Positions 41,518 to 41,546 of a DNA stretch of 41,546 nucleotides are shown in pieces (the stretch's first letter is position 1; each line of letters starts with the position of its first letter). The notes beneath the pieces are model-generated. The model was not told the DNA's origin. It worked only from the letters and a program-made list of their open reading frames with translations, and did no database searches. The position numbers and the translations under genes are program-made. Source of the DNA: Actinomycetes bacterium (GTDB lineage: Bacteria; Actinomycetota; Acidimicrobiia; Acidimicrobiales; Palsa-688); contig JAJZIY010000025.1 of assembly GCA_021828475.1 (NCBI GenBank), forward strand, positions 1-41,546. Reading direction: 5' to 3'.

Positions 41518-41546
41518 GGGGTCAGCCGTCGGCGGCGTCGCTCGGG

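Noticed and set aside
40234..41546. Biotin biosynthesis cluster
   Set aside because: Only the BioF-like gene is visible before the window ends. bioA, bioB and bioD cannot be assessed.

Overview
The window is a 41.5 kb piece of a GC-rich chromosome, probably from an actinobacterium of the class Acidimicrobiia. The grounds are the strong G/C third-position bias, frequent GTG starts, several apparent leaderless genes (a TAnnnT box 7-8 nt before an ATG/GTG), a nickel superoxide dismutase, the actinobacterial order ftsB-like / DUF501 / ppx, and a secreted protein with a C-terminal array of 'GYxLVGADGGVFTFG' repeats that I associate with uncultured Acidimicrobiia. The class assignment is inference. 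I saw no IS element, prophage, CRISPR array or rRNA gene; two tRNA genes are present.

Layout. (1) 1-4823, + strand: the 3' end of an SDR dehydrogenase gene, an RsbW-type ATPase/GAF regulator without a phosphatase domain, and a GH3 beta-glucosidase. (2) 5029-8548, - strand: a secreted discoidin/Ig/repeat protein, a methyltransferase and a small hypothetical gene. A perfect 14-bp hairpin separates this block from the GH3 gene. (3) 8712-11098: tRNA-Gln(TTG), a perfect 68-bp tandem duplication just before glmU, a glmU that lacks the acetyltransferase active-site half, and prs overlapping it. (4) 11125-16466, - strand: a compact four-gene cluster with overlapping or nearly touching genes: a helical-repeat protein, a PelF-like GT4 glycosyltransferase, a PelG-like polysaccharide flippase and an exported beta-rich protein. 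It looks like a stripped-down Pel-type exopolysaccharide locus. (5) 16649-26772, + strand: a housekeeping run of ribosomal protein L25, peptidyl-tRNA hydrolase, Mfd, a SurA-like lipoprotein, a YabN-type methylase-MazG fusion, an FtsB/DivIC-like protein, DUF501, Ppx/GppA and a GNAT acetyltransferase. (6) 26705-27743: the Ni-SOD maturation protease and Ni-SOD genes, divergently arranged. (7) 27899-34285: tRNA-Leu(TAA), two transporter-like membrane proteins, a RipA-like NlpC/P60 hydrolase, a class II fumarase and a small membrane protein. (8) 34422-41517: a YihY/BrkB membrane protein, argJ, an unrecognised protein, a methyltransferase, a divergent FtsH-like membrane AAA protease and a BioF-like PLP enzyme.

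How the genes fit together. GlmU and Prs supply activated sugar and PRPP. L25, Pth and Mfd serve translation and repair. MazG cleans nucleotide pools, and the FtsB-like, DUF501 and Ppx genes form a conserved actinobacterial neighbourhood. SodN and its protease form a self-contained superoxide defence pair. The observations most worth following are the minimal Pel-like cluster with two unfamiliar partner genes, the GlmU without its acetyltransferase catalytic region, the 68-bp duplication at the glmU promoter, the pth gene without an ATG/GTG/TTG start, and the divergent FtsH-like protease.
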